A DNA stretch of 22,825 nucleotides from Butyrivibrio sp. (GCF_015056685.1 NZ_SVFW01000032.1:24455-47279); one strand, 5' to 3'. Shown: positions 1 to 8,218, counted from the stretch's first letter. Made by a program: numbers and translations. Notes: generated by a model not told the origin, from the sequence alone.

Positions 1-1
1 A

Positions 2-97
2 TGTGGAACACAGGCATACACATTCATCTGGGGAATGGTCGGAGAGAATCAGGACTTCGATGACATGGATGATTGTGAGATGACATCATTGATGTAA
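2..97 (+). CDS. kduI: C-terminal end of 5-dehydro-4-deoxy-D-glucuronate isomerase (KduI)
   Basis: Partial gene; only the last 31 codons lie in the window, ending in TAA at 95-97. The visible tail contains AYTFIWGMVGENQDF followed by DDMDD, which I recognise as the conserved C-terminus of KduI (YTFIWGM.GEN...DMD in the enterobacterial enzymes). KduI isomerises 5-keto-4-deoxyuronate, made from unsaturated galacturonate, to 2,5-diketo-3-deoxygluconate in the cytoplasm. The next gene reduces exactly that product, so context agrees. A gap of 93 bp separates it from kduD, with no terminator seen, so one operon is likely. The call rests on a short tail recalled from memory. Confidence 0.8.
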   Translation, partial: CGTQAYTFIWGMVGENQDFDDMDDCEMTSLM

Positions 98-190
98 ATT
101 TGAGAGTTTTGCGGTTATATCTTTAGATGGCTGCGATAAAAAATTGAACGTAAATAATTAACAATAGCTTAATAATAGGAGGGTATTAAA

Positions 191-1030
191 ATGCAGGATT
201 TTTTAAAGAACTTTTCACTTGAAGGTAAGATTGCCTGGGTTACAGGTGCTTCTTATGGACTTGGACTTGCTTATGCAGTAGCTTTTGCAGAGAGCGGAGC
301 AAGAGTAGTATTCAACGATATCAATCAGGAACTTGTTGACAAGGGAATGGCTGAGTACAAAAAGCTTGGAATCGATGCTTTCGGAGCTGTTTGTGACGTA
401 ACAAAAGAAGATCAGGTTCAGAAATTCGTTGCTGATGTTGAAAAGAACGTAGGAACAATTGATATTCTTGTTAACAATGCAGGTATCATCAAGAGAATTC
501 CTATGATAGATATGACAGTAGATCAGTGGCAGCAGGTTATCGATGTTGACCTTACAGGTCCTTTCATCTGCTCAAAGGCTGTACTTCCAGCTATGATCAA
601 GAAAGGAAGCGGAAAGATCATCAACGCTTGCTCAATGATGTCTGAGTTTGGTCGTGAGACAGTATCTGCTTATGCAGCAGCTAAGGGCGGACTTAAGATG
701 CTCACAAGAAATATCTGCTCAGAGTATGGTCAGTTCAATATCCAGTGTAACGCTATTGGACCTGGTTACATTGCAACTCCTCAGACAGCACCTCTTCGTG
801 AGAAACAGCCTGATGGATCAATGCATCCATTTGACAGATTCATCCGTTCAAAGACACCTGCTCAGAGATGGGGCAAGACAGAAGACCTTATGGGACTTGC
901 TGTATTCCTTGCATCACCTGCTTCTGACTTTATCAATGGTCAGGTTGTATATATTGATGGTGGTATTTCAGCATACATCGGACAGGATCCAAGTAACCTC
1001 GATCCTTCAAAGTTCCAGGATGTTGATTAA
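191..1030 (+). CDS. kduD: SDR oxidoreductase, KduD / gluconate 5-dehydrogenase type
   Basis: Cytoplasmic NAD(P)-dependent short-chain dehydrogenase of 279 residues, slightly longer than the usual 250-265. The Rossmann glycine motif TGASYGLG is at residues 18-25, NNAG at 95-98, and the catalytic Ser-Tyr-Lys set is S148, Y161, K165. The family includes gluconate 5-dehydrogenase and 2-deoxy-gluconate 3-dehydrogenase. Because kduI precedes it and the KDG kinase and KDPG aldolase genes follow, the best role is reduction of 2,5-diketo-3-deoxygluconate to 2-keto-3-deoxygluconate (KDG). Start chosen at the ATG eight bases after AGGAGG. Sequence alone does not separate KduD from gluconate 5-dehydrogenase; context decides. 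Confidence 0.85.
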   Translation: MQDFLKNFSLEGKIAWVTGASYGLGLAYAVAFAESGARVVFNDINQELVDKGMAEYKKLGIDAFGAVCDVTKEDQVQKFVADVEKNVGTIDILVNNAGIIKRIPMIDMTVDQWQQVIDVDLTGPFICSKAVLPAMIKKGSGKIINACSMMSEFGRETVSAYAAAKGGLKMLTRNICSEYGQFNIQCNAIGPGYIATPQTAPLREKQPDGSMHPFDRFIRSKTPAQRWGKTEDLMGLAVFLASPASDFINGQVVYIDGGISAYIGQDPSNLDPSKFQDVD

Positions 1031-1095
1031 AATTGGATCAAAATCAATCATGTTTTAATAGGTTAACAATTTTTTTATTATAGAAAGGCAATAAA

Positions 1096-2061
1096 ATGGA
1101 TAAGATTTGTGAAGAACTTTACAGAATTGGTATTGTACCAGTAATCGCTATCGACGATGCAAAGGATGCTGAGCCTCTTGCAGAAGCTCTTATAAAGGGA
1201 GGACTTCCTGCTGCTGAGGTTACATTCCGTACAGCAGCTGCTGAGGAAGCTATCAGGATCATCTCTCAGAAATTCCCTGAGATGATTGTTGGTGCAGGCA
1301 CAGTACTTAATGCTGAGCAGGCTGACAGAGCAAAGGCTGCAGGAGCTAAGTTTATTGTAAGCCCTGGATTTAACAGATCAAACATTGAGTACATTCAGTC
1401 AATCGGAGTACCTGTTGTTCCCGGAACAGCAACACCTGGCGAAGTTGAGCAGGCTATCGAACTTGGTCTTGATTGTGTTAAGTTCTTCCCTGCTGAGCAG
1501 AACGGTGGAATTGCAAAGATCAAAGCTATGGCAGCACCTTACACAAAGATGCACTTCATGCCTACTGGCGGTATAAACAAGAACAACCTTAACGATTACC
1601 TCAGCTTCAACAAAGTATTCTGCTGCGGTGGTAGCTGGATGGTTAAGAAGGACCTCATTTCTGCAGGTAAGTTTGATGAGATCGAAGCTATGACAAGAGA
1701 CGCTGTAAATGCTATGCTTGGTTTCAAGCTTAAGCACATCGGAATCAACCAGGATAGCGCTGAGGCTGCTGAGGCTGTTGCAGATAAGTTTGATGCTCTC
1801 TTTGGTCTTACAAAGAAAGTTGGCAATTCTTCTGTATTTGCTGGATCAGCTGTAGAAGTTATGAAGTCTAAGGGCCGTGGAACATGCGGACACATTGCTA
1901 TTGGATGCAATAACATCGACAGAGCTGTATATCATCTTTCTAAGCAGGGTGTTAAGTTTGATGAGTCTTCATTCTCATATGATGCAGACAATCATCTTAA
2001 GGTTGCTTATCTTGCTGATGATTTCGGCGGATTTGCTGTTCACCTTGGCAAGAATGAGTAA
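1096..2061 (+). CDS. eda: KDPG/KHG aldolase fused to a C-terminal VOC (glyoxalase-like) domain
   Basis: Residues 1-210 form a class I 2-keto-3-deoxy-6-phosphogluconate aldolase that splits KDPG to pyruvate and glyceraldehyde-3-phosphate. The Schiff-base lysine is K129 in CVKFFPAE; E41 and R45 lie in AAEVTFRT; the phosphate-binding PTGGI is at 156-160. The stand-alone enzyme is about 205-215 residues, but this protein is 321. Residues 211-321 (KLKHIGIN... GTCGHIAIGC... FGGFAVHLGKN) look like a vicinal-oxygen-chelate/glyoxalase fold. I recall the same fusion in other clostridial Eda proteins; the function of the extra domain is not known to me. It sits between kduD and kdgK, with gaps of 65 and 72 bp. 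Confidence 0.9.
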   Translation: MDKICEELYRIGIVPVIAIDDAKDAEPLAEALIKGGLPAAEVTFRTAAAEEAIRIISQKFPEMIVGAGTVLNAEQADRAKAAGAKFIVSPGFNRSNIEYIQSIGVPVVPGTATPGEVEQAIELGLDCVKFFPAEQNGGIAKIKAMAAPYTKMHFMPTGGINKNNLNDYLSFNKVFCCGGSWMVKKDLISAGKFDEIEAMTRDAVNAMLGFKLKHIGINQDSAEAAEAVADKFDALFGLTKKVGNSSVFAGSAVEVMKSKGRGTCGHIAIGCNNIDRAVYHLSKQGVKFDESSFSYDADNHLKVAYLADDFGGFAVHLGKNE

Positions 2062-2133
2062 TTTTGTTACTAAAACATTTAACACATATATCTAATCTAC
2101 ACTTTAGTGCAGTAATGAAAGGAATTAATTATT

Positions 2134-3159
2134 ATGTCAAAGAAAGTTGTTACATTTGGTGAGATCATGCTTCGTCTTCAGCCTGATAACTATTTAAGAT
2201 TCGTTCAGGTTGATCATCTTGAGGCTACATTTGGTGGCGGAGAGGCAAACGTTTCTGTTTCTCTTGCAAACTACGGACTTGATTCAGTTTACGTTACAAA
2301 GCTTCCTAAGCACGAAATTGGACAGGCTGCAGTTAACTCACTTAGAAAATATGGCGTAGATACATCTAAGATCACAAGAGGTGGCGACAGAGTAGGTATC
2401 TACTACAACGAGAAAGGTGCTTCACAGAGAGGCTCAAAGTGCATCTATGATAGAGCACATTCAGCAATCGCTGAGGCTGTTCCTGCAGACTTCAATTGGG
2501 ATGAGATCTTCGAGGGTGCTGAGTGGTTCCACTTCACAGGAATTACTCCAGCTGTAAGTGATTCACTTGCTGAGATCACTCTTGAGGCTGCTAAGAAGGC
2601 TAAAGAGCATGGACTTACAGTTTCATGTGACCTTAACTACAGAGGTAAGCTCTGGAGCAAGGAAAAAGCCGGAAAGGTTATGGGCGAGATCTGTAAGTAT
2701 GTTGACGTTTGTATCGCAAACGAAGAGGATGCTGCTGATGTATTCGGAATCGCTGCTTCTTCTACAGACGTTACAACAGGTAAGCTCAACAGAGAGGGCT
2801 ACATCGAAGTTGCTCAGAAGCTCACAGATAGATTTGGATTCAAGAAAGTTGCTATTACACTTCGTGAGTCAATCTCAGCTAATGATAACAACTGGAGCGC
2901 AATGCTTTACACAGATGGACAGGCTTATTTCTCAAAGAAATATGCTCTTCGTATCGTTGACCGTGTTGGTGGCGGTGATTCATTCGGTGGCGGACTTATC
3001 TACAGCTGCGTAAATGAGTTCGATCCTCAGGCAACAATCGAATTCGCTGTAGCTGCTTCAGCTCTTAAGCACACAATCGAAGGTGACTTCAACCTTGTAA
3101 CTGTTGACGAAGTTAACAAGCTTGCAGGTGGAGACGGATCAGGTCGTATCCAGAGATAA
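2134..3159 (+). CDS. kdgK: 2-keto-3-deoxygluconate kinase, PfkB family
   Basis: Ribokinase/PfkB-family sugar kinase of 341 residues that phosphorylates KDG to KDPG, the substrate of the aldolase encoded just upstream. The N-terminal sugar-binding glycines are in TFGGGEANVS (residues 32-41). The C-terminal ATP/anion-hole signature is DRVGGGDSFGGG, with the catalytic aspartate at D282. Start at ATG 2134, preceded by AAAGGAATT. It is the last gene of the uronate operon: a strong terminator begins 16 bases after its stop. PfkB members are hard to tell apart by sequence; the substrate is assigned mainly from the neighbouring kdu and eda genes. Confidence 0.88.
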   Translation: MSKKVVTFGEIMLRLQPDNYLRFVQVDHLEATFGGGEANVSVSLANYGLDSVYVTKLPKHEIGQAAVNSLRKYGVDTSKITRGGDRVGIYYNEKGASQRGSKCIYDRAHSAIAEAVPADFNWDEIFEGAEWFHFTGITPAVSDSLAEITLEAAKKAKEHGLTVSCDLNYRGKLWSKEKAGKVMGEICKYVDVCIANEEDAADVFGIAASSTDVTTGKLNREGYIEVAQKLTDRFGFKKVAITLRESISANDNNWSAMLYTDGQAYFSKKYALRIVDRVGGGDSFGGGLIYSCVNEFDPQATIEFAVAASALKHTIEGDFNLVTVDEVNKLAGGDGSGRIQR

Positions 3160-3175
3160 TCTTTGATATTTTAAG

Positions 3176-3219
3176 ACCTACCCGGAAAAAGAAATATCTT
3201 TTCCTGGGTAGGTTTTTTT
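3176..3219 (+). terminator. Rho-independent terminator of the kdu-eda-kdgK operon
   Basis: The left arm starts ACCTACCC and the right arm ends GGGTAGGT. The stem continues inward through an A-rich/T-rich pairing with one G-T and one A-C mismatch to an AATA loop. A run of seven T follows at 3213-3219. It lies directly after kdgK. Confidence 0.93.
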
Positions 3220-3287
3220 ATTGAAATAAAGTTGCAGAATAGCATAAAAATTCTATAAATTATCACAAAGTTTTGGACCCTATTTAG

Positions 3288-3293
3288 TATAAT
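3288..3293 (+). promoter_or_regulatory. Candidate -10 element for the GGDEF/HD-GYP pair
   Basis: A perfect TATAAT stands 34 bases before the GGDEF start codon and downstream of the kdgK terminator, where a new transcript is needed. I see no good -35 at 16-18 bp upstream, so the call is weak. Confidence 0.4.
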
Positions 3294-3326
3294 GGGAGCG
3301 TAATATAGGTAGTAGTTTAGGCAAAA

Positions 3327-4484
3327 ATGGGCATTTTATTGGCTATTTCAGGTTGGATCATTTTAAATTTTTATACAGCACTGTTATTGATTCTTGTTCT
3401 CATTTTCCAGGGTAAGACAATTAATACAAAATCAGCTGAGCATTTTGTTCAGCTTGTTGTGATGACTTTTATTCTTGTCGCAGCTGAAACTGTTGGTCAT
3501 ATTGGAGAGCTTTATCCCGAGAACTATTCGATCGGGATGAAGATTGGATATTATATTATCTATGCCCTTGATCCTGCAGATTATCTTTTTACCATACTAT
3601 ATATAAACTGTTGGCTGGATGAAACGAAAGCAAAGTTTCAAAAAGAAGTCACTCTTGTTTACAGGATATTTATGGGTCTGAATTTTGTTTTGGTTACTAT
3701 TTCAGTACTTTTTAATCTTGACTGGTTCTACTATTTTGATGGCATGAACTATGTAAGAGGACCTTACTTCCTGGTTAGGGGAGCTTTTGTGCTACTTCTC
3801 TGTGTTTTAGTATCTGTGTATGTGCTGATCAACTATAATGCAATATATACAGGCTATGTTAAGCCGATTTTGGCATTTCCTTTGATCGCCATGTTTGGAG
3901 CTTTCCTGCAGATATTCTTTACAGATATGAATATGACTTATGCCTCAATAACTATAGGTATTCTCATAGTCTTTTTCTATCTTCAGACTAAAAATCTTGA
4001 TATTGATTACCTTACCGGTGCACTTAATAGAAGGGGTATCGATATCGTTATGGAGAACAGAATTAAGAATTCACTGTCTACAGGACATCAGTTTTCTGCT
4101 ATAATGATGGATTTAGATAGGTTTAAAGAAATTAATGATACATATGGTCATAATGAGGGGGATTATGCACTGAAAATCGTTTCAGCTATCCTGTACAAAG
4201 TTTTTTCTGACGATGCAGCCATCGGAAGGTTTGGTGGAGATGAATTTTGCGTAATAAGTAATATTTCGTCTCAGGATGAGCTGGAGGAGAGAATTGAACT
4301 GATTGATGATGAGATGGAGCTTTGGAATTATAAGAGCGAGAAACCATACAAGCTTGAGATAAGTATGGGAAGTATGATATATAATCCTGCTAACTCCATG
4401 TCTGTTAAGCAGTTCCAGATAGCGATTGACGAACTCATGTATATACAAAAGAGACAACACCATTTGGCTGATAATAGAAGGTGA
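3327..4484 (+). CDS. Membrane GGDEF protein, probable diguanylate cyclase
   Basis: 385 residues. The first ~220 are very hydrophobic, with about seven predicted membrane segments (near 8-27, 40-57, 73-95, 111-130, 148-169, 178-198, 203-220) and no recognisable separate sensor domain. A GGDEF domain fills 225-380: DYLTGALNRRG at 227, DLDRFKEINDTYGHNEGD at 262-279, and an intact active loop RFGGDEF at 301-307. The inhibitory I-site (RxxD five residues before GGDEF) is absent; those positions read SDDA, so product inhibition by this route is not expected. It would make c-di-GMP at the membrane. The ribosome site is poor (TTTAGGC), and the gene runs almost into the HD-GYP gene, so the two form one unit. 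Confidence 0.88.
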   Translation: MGILLAISGWIILNFYTALLLILVLIFQGKTINTKSAEHFVQLVVMTFILVAAETVGHIGELYPENYSIGMKIGYYIIYALDPADYLFTILYINCWLDETKAKFQKEVTLVYRIFMGLNFVLVTISVLFNLDWFYYFDGMNYVRGPYFLVRGAFVLLLCVLVSVYVLINYNAIYTGYVKPILAFPLIAMFGAFLQIFFTDMNMTYASITIGILIVFFYLQTKNLDIDYLTGALNRRGIDIVMENRIKNSLSTGHQFSAIMMDLDRFKEINDTYGHNEGDYALKIVSAILYKVFSDDAAIGRFGGDEFCVISNISSQDELEERIELIDDEMELWNYKSEKPYKLEISMGSMIYNPANSMSVKQFQIAIDELMYIQKRQHHLADNRR

Positions 4485-4490
4485 TGGGGA

Positions 4491-5762
4491 ATGAAATTAA
4501 GTAAAACTACAAAACTGGTGACTGTTTTTTTGTCGCTATTCGTTATTCTTGTGGTGGCTTATTATACGCTTGAAATAGTGGCGAGGAATTATGTTTCTTC
4601 TGCTTATGACGAAACTGTCAGTCTTACAGGGGCGAGGCTGTCAGATGAGTTTTATTCCAGCGTGAGCAGAGCTGCTACATGGAAAAGCGTAAGTGGCTAT
4701 TCTTCACAGTTTGATTTTGAAATTTATAATACCGGAAAGAGTAATCTTTCCAACTGGATAGTAAAAATAGATCTGCCTTCTGATGCAACCCTTGAGAATT
4801 ATTGGGGTTCCGAAGCGGTATATGATTCCGAGAGACAATGTGTTCTTTTGAGACCAACTTATTACAATAATGTTATATATTCCGGTGAGAATATTGCTTT
4901 TGGAATAATTGTTAATTCAGACGAGGTCTTTACTCCTACAGAGATAAACATTAAGGGATATAAGATATCCTCTGAAATGACGGATATCGCTAAAAAGGTG
5001 ATACTTATCCTTCTGATGGTCTGGTTCATTGCATTTGTAGGTCTTTTAGTTACAAGAGTTAATGTCAGAAACTACAAAGAACGACAGCGCAACGATGTGA
5101 AGATCATACTCCAGTCAATGAATACTTTCATCAACTTCATTGATGCCAAGGACCCATATACACGAGGCCACTCCAGACGAGTTGCCATGTATGCGGCAGA
5201 GATTGCCAAGAGAATGGGACTTTCTGAGGATGAGATACAAAACATATATTACGCAGGACTGCTTCATGATGCAGGTAAAATAAGCGTTCCTGATGCTGTT
5301 TTGAATAAACCCGGTAAGCTTTCAGACGAAGAGCGAAAGCTTATACAAAACCACACTGTAGCGGGCGGAAAAATGCTGCTTCAGCTTTCATCTCTTCGAG
5401 GAGTCAGAGAGACAGCTCTTTATCATCATGAGAGATATGACGGAACAGGATATCCTGATGGACTTAAGGGAGACATTATCCCTCTGTATGCAAGAATAGT
5501 TGGTGTGGCAGATTCCTATGATGCTATGTCCAGTAACCGTGTTTACAGAAGGCACTTGAACAAGGATGAGATCATCGAGGAAATCCAAAAGGGATCCGGA
5601 ACCCAATTTGATCCATCTATTGTGAAGTACATGGTGGATATGATCAATGACGGCTATGTCAATGTTGTTAAGATGGAGACCGCGGAAGCTGATGAAAATC
5701 ACGAGCGATTCCATTTGACAGAAGACGATATACCGGGTGTATATATGGGGTTTCAGCAATAA
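4491..5762 (+). CDS. Membrane HD-GYP c-di-GMP phosphodiesterase with CBM2-like extracellular domain
   Basis: 423 residues. One membrane segment at 8-28, an outside region of about 140 residues, and a second membrane segment at 169-190. The cytoplasmic HD-GYP domain (205-400) has HD at 259-260 in LLHDAGKI and HHERYDGTGYP at 312-322, so the catalytic motifs are intact and it should hydrolyse c-di-GMP. The outside region (about 68-150) has the layout of a family 2 carbohydrate-binding module: FEIYNTGKSNLSNWIVKIDLP, then a conserved W105, then a late YSGENIAFGIIV strand. That match is by eye. The gene starts six bases after the GGDEF gene, with AAGGTGAT as ribosome site, so a cyclase and a phosphodiesterase are made together. 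Confidence 0.87.
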   Translation: MKLSKTTKLVTVFLSLFVILVVAYYTLEIVARNYVSSAYDETVSLTGARLSDEFYSSVSRAATWKSVSGYSSQFDFEIYNTGKSNLSNWIVKIDLPSDATLENYWGSEAVYDSERQCVLLRPTYYNNVIYSGENIAFGIIVNSDEVFTPTEINIKGYKISSEMTDIAKKVILILLMVWFIAFVGLLVTRVNVRNYKERQRNDVKIILQSMNTFINFIDAKDPYTRGHSRRVAMYAAEIAKRMGLSEDEIQNIYYAGLLHDAGKISVPDAVLNKPGKLSDEERKLIQNHTVAGGKMLLQLSSLRGVRETALYHHERYDGTGYPDGLKGDIIPLYARIVGVADSYDAMSSNRVYRRHLNKDEIIEEIQKGSGTQFDPSIVKYMVDMINDGYVNVVKMETAEADENHERFHLTEDDIPGVYMGFQQ

Positions 5763-5852
5763 CGAAAAAGTAATAATTTATCAAGAAACTGTTGTTATAT
5801 CTAGTGAAGGATATAATAGCAGTTTTCTTTTGCATTGAATTCATTTACCATA

Positions 5853-5881
5853 TTGACAATAAAAAGCATATTTCGTAATAT
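5853..5881 (+). promoter_or_regulatory. Sigma-A type promoter of the lacI-family gene
   Basis: TTGACA at 5853-5858, a 17-bp spacer, and TAATAT at 5876-5881. The predicted start of transcription falls on the operator at 5888-5901. A second TATAAT at 5812-5817 has no good -35. Confidence 0.75.
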
Positions 5882-5887
5882 TAAATT

Positions 5888-5901
5888 TGAAATCGGTTTC
5901 A
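5888..5901 (+). promoter_or_regulatory. LacI-family operator, autoregulatory site
   Basis: TGAAATCGGTTTCA, a near-perfect palindrome with a central CG as is usual for LacI/GalR repressors. It begins seven bases after the -10 and lies 25 bases before the repressor start codon. The same motif occurs twice before the permease genes. Confidence 0.8.
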
Positions 5902-5926
5902 GACAGTCCCCAAGACGGAGTTTCTT

Positions 5927-6982
5927 ATGGAAAAAGAAAAGCTGAATACCGCAAAAACCATAACAATCTATGATATTGCAGAGGAGGCAGGAGTATCTGC
6001 GTCCACTGTTTCTCGTGTGCTCAATGGAAGCGCATCTGTCCGCAAGGAAAAGAAAGAACGAATCCAAAAGATAATTGAAAAATATAATTTTAAGCCAAAT
6101 GCCCTGGCAAAGGGATTGTCAGACACAGCTACTAAGAATATAGGTATAATAGCTGCTGATGTGCGAAATCCTTATTATTCAGCTCTTTTTGTGGCTTGCG
6201 AACTTGCTGCCGAAAAGGCCGGATACAGCGTAGTTCTCTCTAACAGCCTTGGAGAAAATGAAAGAGAAAGAGCTCAGCTTGATATCATGATGCAGCAGAG
6301 GGTTGATGCTATCATACAGATGGGCGGAAGAGTAGATGACCTTATTACGGATGATTCTTACGCCGAGAAGGTGAGAGGAATCTGCGAAAAGACTCCGGTT
6401 ATCGTCACCGGAAAGCTTGATAAAGCGCCTGTCCACAGCGTGGTCATTGATGAATCAAGTGCTATGGATATACTTATGGAGCATCTTTTTGAACTGGGTC
6501 ACGAAAAAATCGCTCTTGTTGGCGGTGAGATGAAAGTTGCATCTACATACAACAAATATCAGAAGTACCAGGAAAATTTAAGAAAAAAAGGAATTAAAGA
6601 GCGAGGAGAGTATGTGGTAAACGGCACCTATGATCCTGAATCGGGATATGAATGCACAAATAAAGTGCTGGACCTTGAAGAGAGACCGACGGCGATCATC
6701 GCAATAAATGACTTTGCTGCCAGTGGAGCAGTAAGGGCAATCAAAGAGCATGGACTCAGGATTCCGGAAGATATATCCCTTGTGAGCTTTGATAACACTT
6801 ATATTGCTGAGCTTACTATTCCAAAGCTTACAAGTATCGATTATGACTATGAGGGCTATGGAAGGGCTCTTATCGAGACAGCAGTGGCTGCAGCAGAGGG
6901 AAAAGATGTGGAAATGACACAGATGATAACCCCTAAGCTGGTGGTCAGAGAAAGTTCAGGGAAACTTGCTGGTGATGTATAA
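5927..6982 (+). CDS. LacI-family transcriptional repressor
   Basis: 351 residues. The N-terminal DNA-binding headpiece reads TIYDIAEEAGVSASTVSRVLNG (helix-turn-helix plus hinge start, residues 8-29), followed by FKPNALAKGL of the hinge helix. Residues 65-345 are a periplasmic-binding-like effector domain with the usual NIGIIAADVRNPYYS opening. Start at ATG 5927, seven bases after GGAG. Copies of one operator at its own promoter and at the permease promoter predict that it represses itself and the downstream transporter. The inducer is probably a sugar handled by the locus (an oligogalactoside or uronide); the sequence does not say which. Confidence 0.92.
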   Translation: MEKEKLNTAKTITIYDIAEEAGVSASTVSRVLNGSASVRKEKKERIQKIIEKYNFKPNALAKGLSDTATKNIGIIAADVRNPYYSALFVACELAAEKAGYSVVLSNSLGENERERAQLDIMMQQRVDAIIQMGGRVDDLITDDSYAEKVRGICEKTPVIVTGKLDKAPVHSVVIDESSAMDILMEHLFELGHEKIALVGGEMKVASTYNKYQKYQENLRKKGIKERGEYVVNGTYDPESGYECTNKVLDLEERPTAIIAINDFAASGAVRAIKEHGLRIPEDISLVSFDNTYIAELTIPKLTSIDYDYEGYGRALIETAVAAAEGKDVEMTQMITPKLVVRESSGKLAGDV

Positions 6983-7051
6983 ATGGTTTCAGGGTTTGTG
7001 AAATTATATACAATAATCATACGTGATTTGGCATTTTGAACAAAAAACAGG

Positions 7052-7080
7052 CGGAGTTGACATAATAACTCCGTTTTTTT
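7052..7080 (+). terminator. Rho-independent terminator after the lacI-family gene
   Basis: CGGAGTT and AACTCCG form a 7-bp stem with an 8-base loop, followed by seven T. It separates the repressor gene from the transporter promoter 40 bases downstream. Confidence 0.85.
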
Positions 7081-7098
7081 GTTGCATATCGCCAAAAA

Positions 7099-7112
7099 TG
7101 CAATCGGTTTCA
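7099..7112 (+). promoter_or_regulatory. Upstream LacI-family operator of the ABC operon
   Basis: TGCAATCGGTTTCA differs in one base from the repressor-promoter operator. It lies just upstream of the -35 and is centred 59 bp from the second operator. Confidence 0.72.
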
Positions 7113-7121
7113 AAAATCGCG

Positions 7122-7150
7122 TTGAAATAATATGGTAATTGTGTTTAAAT
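7122..7150 (+). promoter_or_regulatory. Promoter of the ABC transporter operon
   Basis: TTGAAA at 7122-7127, a 17-bp spacer ending in TGT (extended -10), and TTAAAT at 7145-7150. It is placed exactly between two operators, which supports it although the -10 is imperfect. Confidence 0.6.
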
Positions 7151-7157
7151 AATATTA

Positions 7158-7171
7158 TGAAATCGGTTGCA
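7158..7171 (+). promoter_or_regulatory. Downstream LacI-family operator of the ABC operon
   Basis: TGAAATCGGTTGCA, one base from the repressor-promoter site. It starts eight bases after the -10, so a bound repressor would cover the transcription start. Confidence 0.74.
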
Positions 7172-7245
7172 CAAGGTAATAATGCACAATATGGGGGCTG
7201 TGCCGTGAAATATTGCAACTGAAAGAGTATTAGTAGGAGGATATT

Positions 7246-8199
7246 ATGATAAAAAGAAACAAGACAACTTCTACAGGAGTCAGAAAACGTGGTCTTTTAG
7301 AGACATTATGGAGATACAGAGTCCTTGAACTTATGTGTTTACCGGCTGTAGTATTCTTCTTTATGTTCAGCTACATGCCTATGCCTGGTATTTGGGTTGC
7401 TTTTGTAAAGTACAACTATAGAAAAGGCATTTTTGGAAGTAAGTTTGTAGGACTTCAGAATTTTGAATTCCTTGCAGAATCAGGAAAGCTCTTTTCCCTG
7501 ACAAGAAACACAGTTCTTTATAACCTGGCATTTATTATTCTTGGTAACCTGGTAGCGGTTCTTATAGCCATCCTGCTTAATGAGATCAGAGCCAAGATGT
7601 TTAAGAAGGTATCGCAGACACTTATGTTTTTACCTTACTTTATTTCCCAGGTTTTGGTAGGTCTTTTGGTATATTCCCTTTTGAACTACGATACAGGATT
7701 TGTTAACGAAATCCTTACAGCACTTGGTAAGGCAAAATGGCAGCCGTATTCAGATCCGACAGTTTGGCCATGGCTCATTGTTCTGATCCACTTGTGGCAG
7801 CAGACAGGTTACAACTCAGTTGTTTACTTTGCAGCTATCTGTGGTATTGATGCTGAGATAATCGAGGCTTCAAAGGTTGATGGTGCCAATGCTTTCCAGC
7901 GTATCAGATACATTATCCTTCCATCACTTCGTCCTACAATTGTTATTCTTCTTTTGTTTGCACTTGGTGGAATCGTTAGAGGTAACTTCGGACTGTTCTG
8001 GAATATTATAGGTTCTAACTCAGTTCTTTATGAGACAACAGATATTATTGAGACTTTCGTTTATAGAGCTACAATGTCAGATTTCAATTTCTCAACTGCT
8101 TCAGCGGTTGGTTTCTACCAGTCAATAGTTGGCTTTGTTATCGTTATGCTTGCTAACTTTGCGGTTAAGAAGATAGATCCTGACTACTCTTTATTCTAA
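7246..8199 (+). CDS. Carbohydrate ABC transporter permease, LplB/YteP type (CUT1)
   Basis: 317 residues with six membrane segments and a charged N-terminal tail. The EAA loop that contacts the ATPase is EIIEASKVDGANAFQRIRYIILP, about residues 204-226. This is the first of the permease pair of a CUT1 oligosaccharide importer of the LplB/YteP group, whose members take up polysaccharide fragments such as rhamnogalacturonan pieces in Bacillus. An AGGAGG site precedes the ATG. No ATP-binding subunit gene is present; such systems usually share an MsmX-like ATPase encoded elsewhere. Confidence 0.93.
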   Translation: MIKRNKTTSTGVRKRGLLETLWRYRVLELMCLPAVVFFFMFSYMPMPGIWVAFVKYNYRKGIFGSKFVGLQNFEFLAESGKLFSLTRNTVLYNLAFIILGNLVAVLIAILLNEIRAKMFKKVSQTLMFLPYFISQVLVGLLVYSLLNYDTGFVNEILTALGKAKWQPYSDPTVWPWLIVLIHLWQQTGYNSVVYFAAICGIDAEIIEASKVDGANAFQRIRYIILPSLRPTIVILLLFALGGIVRGNFGLFWNIIGSNSVLYETTDIIETFVYRATMSDFNFSTASAVGFYQSIVGFVIVMLANFAVKKIDPDYSLF

Positions 8200-8218
8200 G
8201 AAAAGGAGAAATTGAGAA

